From: Mactromeris polynyma
Lineage: Eukaryota > Mollusca > Bivalvia > Venerida > Mactridae
Direction of reading: 5' to 3'
Assembly: GCA_032209605.1 (NCBI GenBank)
Contig: JASFXZ010000001.1
Span: 4,154,001 to 4,218,000, forward strand
DNA length: 64,000 bases
Position numbers and translations under genes: made by a program. The notes beneath the pieces were generated by a model. It was not told where the DNA came from. It saw only the letters and a list, made by a program, of their open reading frames with translations, and made no database searches. This document shows positions 54,901 to 57,900 of the stretch, piece after piece. Positions within the stretch are counted from its first letter, which is position 1; each line of letters opens with the position of its first letter.

Positions 54901-57900
54901 CATCACCGTGGAGCGCTCGGTCGCCTAGCACCGCCAGTGGTCCAATCACTAAGGTAACTATGAATCAATTTAAAAATGTCTTGAATGAAAACAGTGTATA
55001 AACGAATTAATAGTCTCCTTTTTGAACTTATGTATTGTACAATAAAGTGTAAACACACAAAATTGGAGTAGAAGTAGGCGTGTCTTAAACAACTTACTAT
55101 AATTTCTGTGCAAAACTGTCGCACAATGTCATATTAAAGGTAGATCTTCTTAATTTTTTTATCAAAATACGCTAAGTAATAATTTTAAGAAAATGGCATG
55201 TTAACGCCTTCATACAGACCTACTCTAAAAAACTGCATTATAACTTTCCTTAAAACGTCGACTAGCAAAACACGAATGTGATACAGGTATTGTCAGTGTT
55301 AGCTCTAACTCGGCACGTAGGTGGGGATAGAACATACCTGTATCTGACCCTTGTCTTTGTGGTCTTTGAAAACATGCAAGAAAAGTGACAATGCAGTGTT
55401 GTAGAGTACATCTGTATGAAGGCATTCACCACTGATTTTCTCATATTGACGATTTAGCAGATTTTGACAAAATATCGCGACTATGTAGCTTTAAATTAGA
55501 GTTCAAATTGGCATGGTGTTTATTAAGTATCTGTATGATACAGACTTAGATTTAGATAAATTAATATATTTGTTGATTTTTTTACATTATTTCGTACAAT
55601 TGATTGATATGATCTTGGTGTGATTGCTTATTCCTCTGCTTTTCTTATGATATATTCAGGGGTGGATCCAGGATTTGGCCTTGGGGGGAGAGGGGGGGGG
55701 GGGGTAACCTTTTGGTCAGTTTTTGTTTTTGCTGAAGCCTTATATAACGAAGGGATGATTTTACATAACATATGTATAAACATCATCAGTATAGAATATA
55801 ATGATACAATAAATCAGAATTGTTTGTTTGAAAATCTGATAATTGAAGATCTATGTGTATATTCATATTTATACTCGGTCATAGTTATAAGGATGGGGGT
55901 TGGGAAATTTAAGGGGGCGTGTCCCTCCCTCCTCCCTGGGTCCTGGATCCACTCGTGATAAATTTATATGGTATGATTAAATTTGATAAATGTTTTTTTA
56001 AATTCGTTCATTGTAAACTTGTTAATATTTTAACGCTGCTAGAGGAGAAAGTCTAGACCACAATGTCTGGCTACACACCCGACTCAACCTAAGACGTACT
56101 GGGTAAGCTATGTAATGTTGTCGTGTATCTTGCTTATTTACTTTGGTATCAATTCTCAAAACAATTGTTACTTGTAGGATGCAAATATGTTCCCTCTAAA
56201 AAAATCTTTGTTTGTTGAAAATTCAGAAAAATCTCAAATTTGACTTTAGGCCACACCAAATTGATTTATAGTTCGTCGGATTTACCGCTCCTTTAAAATG
56301 CAAGAGTAGAAAATAAAATAAAAATTTACCCGCTCGCACCTCCGTCAAAAATCAAATTTTATTTTTTGCTGTGCGCGAAATTCGGTGCTAAAAAGGCTAC
56401 TTTTCGCATTTAAAGGTACTCTCATTCATTTAATTACCTTTTGGAACAAATGCTACCGTTTGCTGTAGCGTTCGGGAGATCCCACGATTTCCGAAAATCG
56501 TCTGTCCAATATTTAAAGCTTTCAGGAGTAGTCGTTCTTGAATGTCGTTCGTAACATCTTTTCATTGGCTTCCAAATTCAATAAATAAATCGCTTTGCAT
56601 TTCACACATGGTGTCGTGATAATATTACAGTTAGCTCCTCTAAACTGGCCCACAATTAACATCGATGATATAATCTGTCATTAAAATCACATCTGTACAT
56701 CCTTAAAGACGACAACGATATTAAATATATGCCTAGCAACCGTAGTTAACACTCCCACAATGCATTGTAAACATGGGAGTACCTACAAGGATCGTAGACA
56801 ATGTGGAGGAAATTTATATTCAATGCATCAAAACTTTATAGGCTAAATGAACGTTGATACACACACAGACATTTAAAGGTTTGGGATACTTGTGTAACAT
56901 GAAATACTTGTGACAAGCTTGGAAAATCATACGAATACTGGAAAATTCATGCAGTCGCGAAAACAGATGACAATAGAAAATGTAAACGAATTCGGATAGA
57001 ATAAAGCGAGCATGGAGCTGTATAATATGTGTTTGGTCAGTCTATAATTCTGATCAACACATATGTGTACGATTCGATGCTTCGTTATAAACATCTTGAT
57101 TGGAAAAATGCATTAATATAGGTAAGAAGAAAAGCCTCACAACTAGAAGTTAGAAAACAAAATGGTAAGCCCCCTTACTCTGAGGCTTTACAATATAACC
57201 ATTATTTTGTCCAAAACAGAGGAAATCAGATGGAACTGAAATTCTGAAGTTGGCTGTTGAAATTCAGACAAGACTAACATGGTGCTATTGAACATAATAC
57301 TTTTAAACTTGAAATGCCATAAGAAGACTAGCTATACATTTTTCACATGGTTAAGAATCGCCCTGTCAGTCGGTGTGCCCAGGTATTTAATATTTAGTTT
57401 AAGGCAAGAAATACTCAGTTCTCAAGGAAAAGTAACTTGGCAAACATAGCAATCAGATGTGTGGATGTATAAGACATCTAATGCATATTATCCATAAAGG
57501 TACTTTTAAGGAGAATTTATGACCCATTAAACAGAAACTAGTTGTGCATCTCATGGTAACATTCAAGTCAAAGTGGGTAGCTCACATACGCACAAGATGC
57601 TTAATGCAAGCTTATGTAGTTGCCTGATGTCTAGTTTTAAGTTTGCAACCAGCATTGCTCAATGTTTTTGTATTTGCTACTCATTAAAAAGAATAGAATT
57701 GGGAAAAAAGCGCCGTCAGTTAAATATTGAGAAATATAAGAAAAATAAAATTGTAAAAAAAACCTCGCCGCCTGTGAAATTCTGAGAAGTAAAAAATAAA
57801 ATTAAAAAAAAAATTTTGCTCGCTCGCCCCATCTTTTTCTTCAAAAAATCCGAAGAACTACTGATCAATTTGGTGTGGCCTTATAGACCATTTTTTGTGA

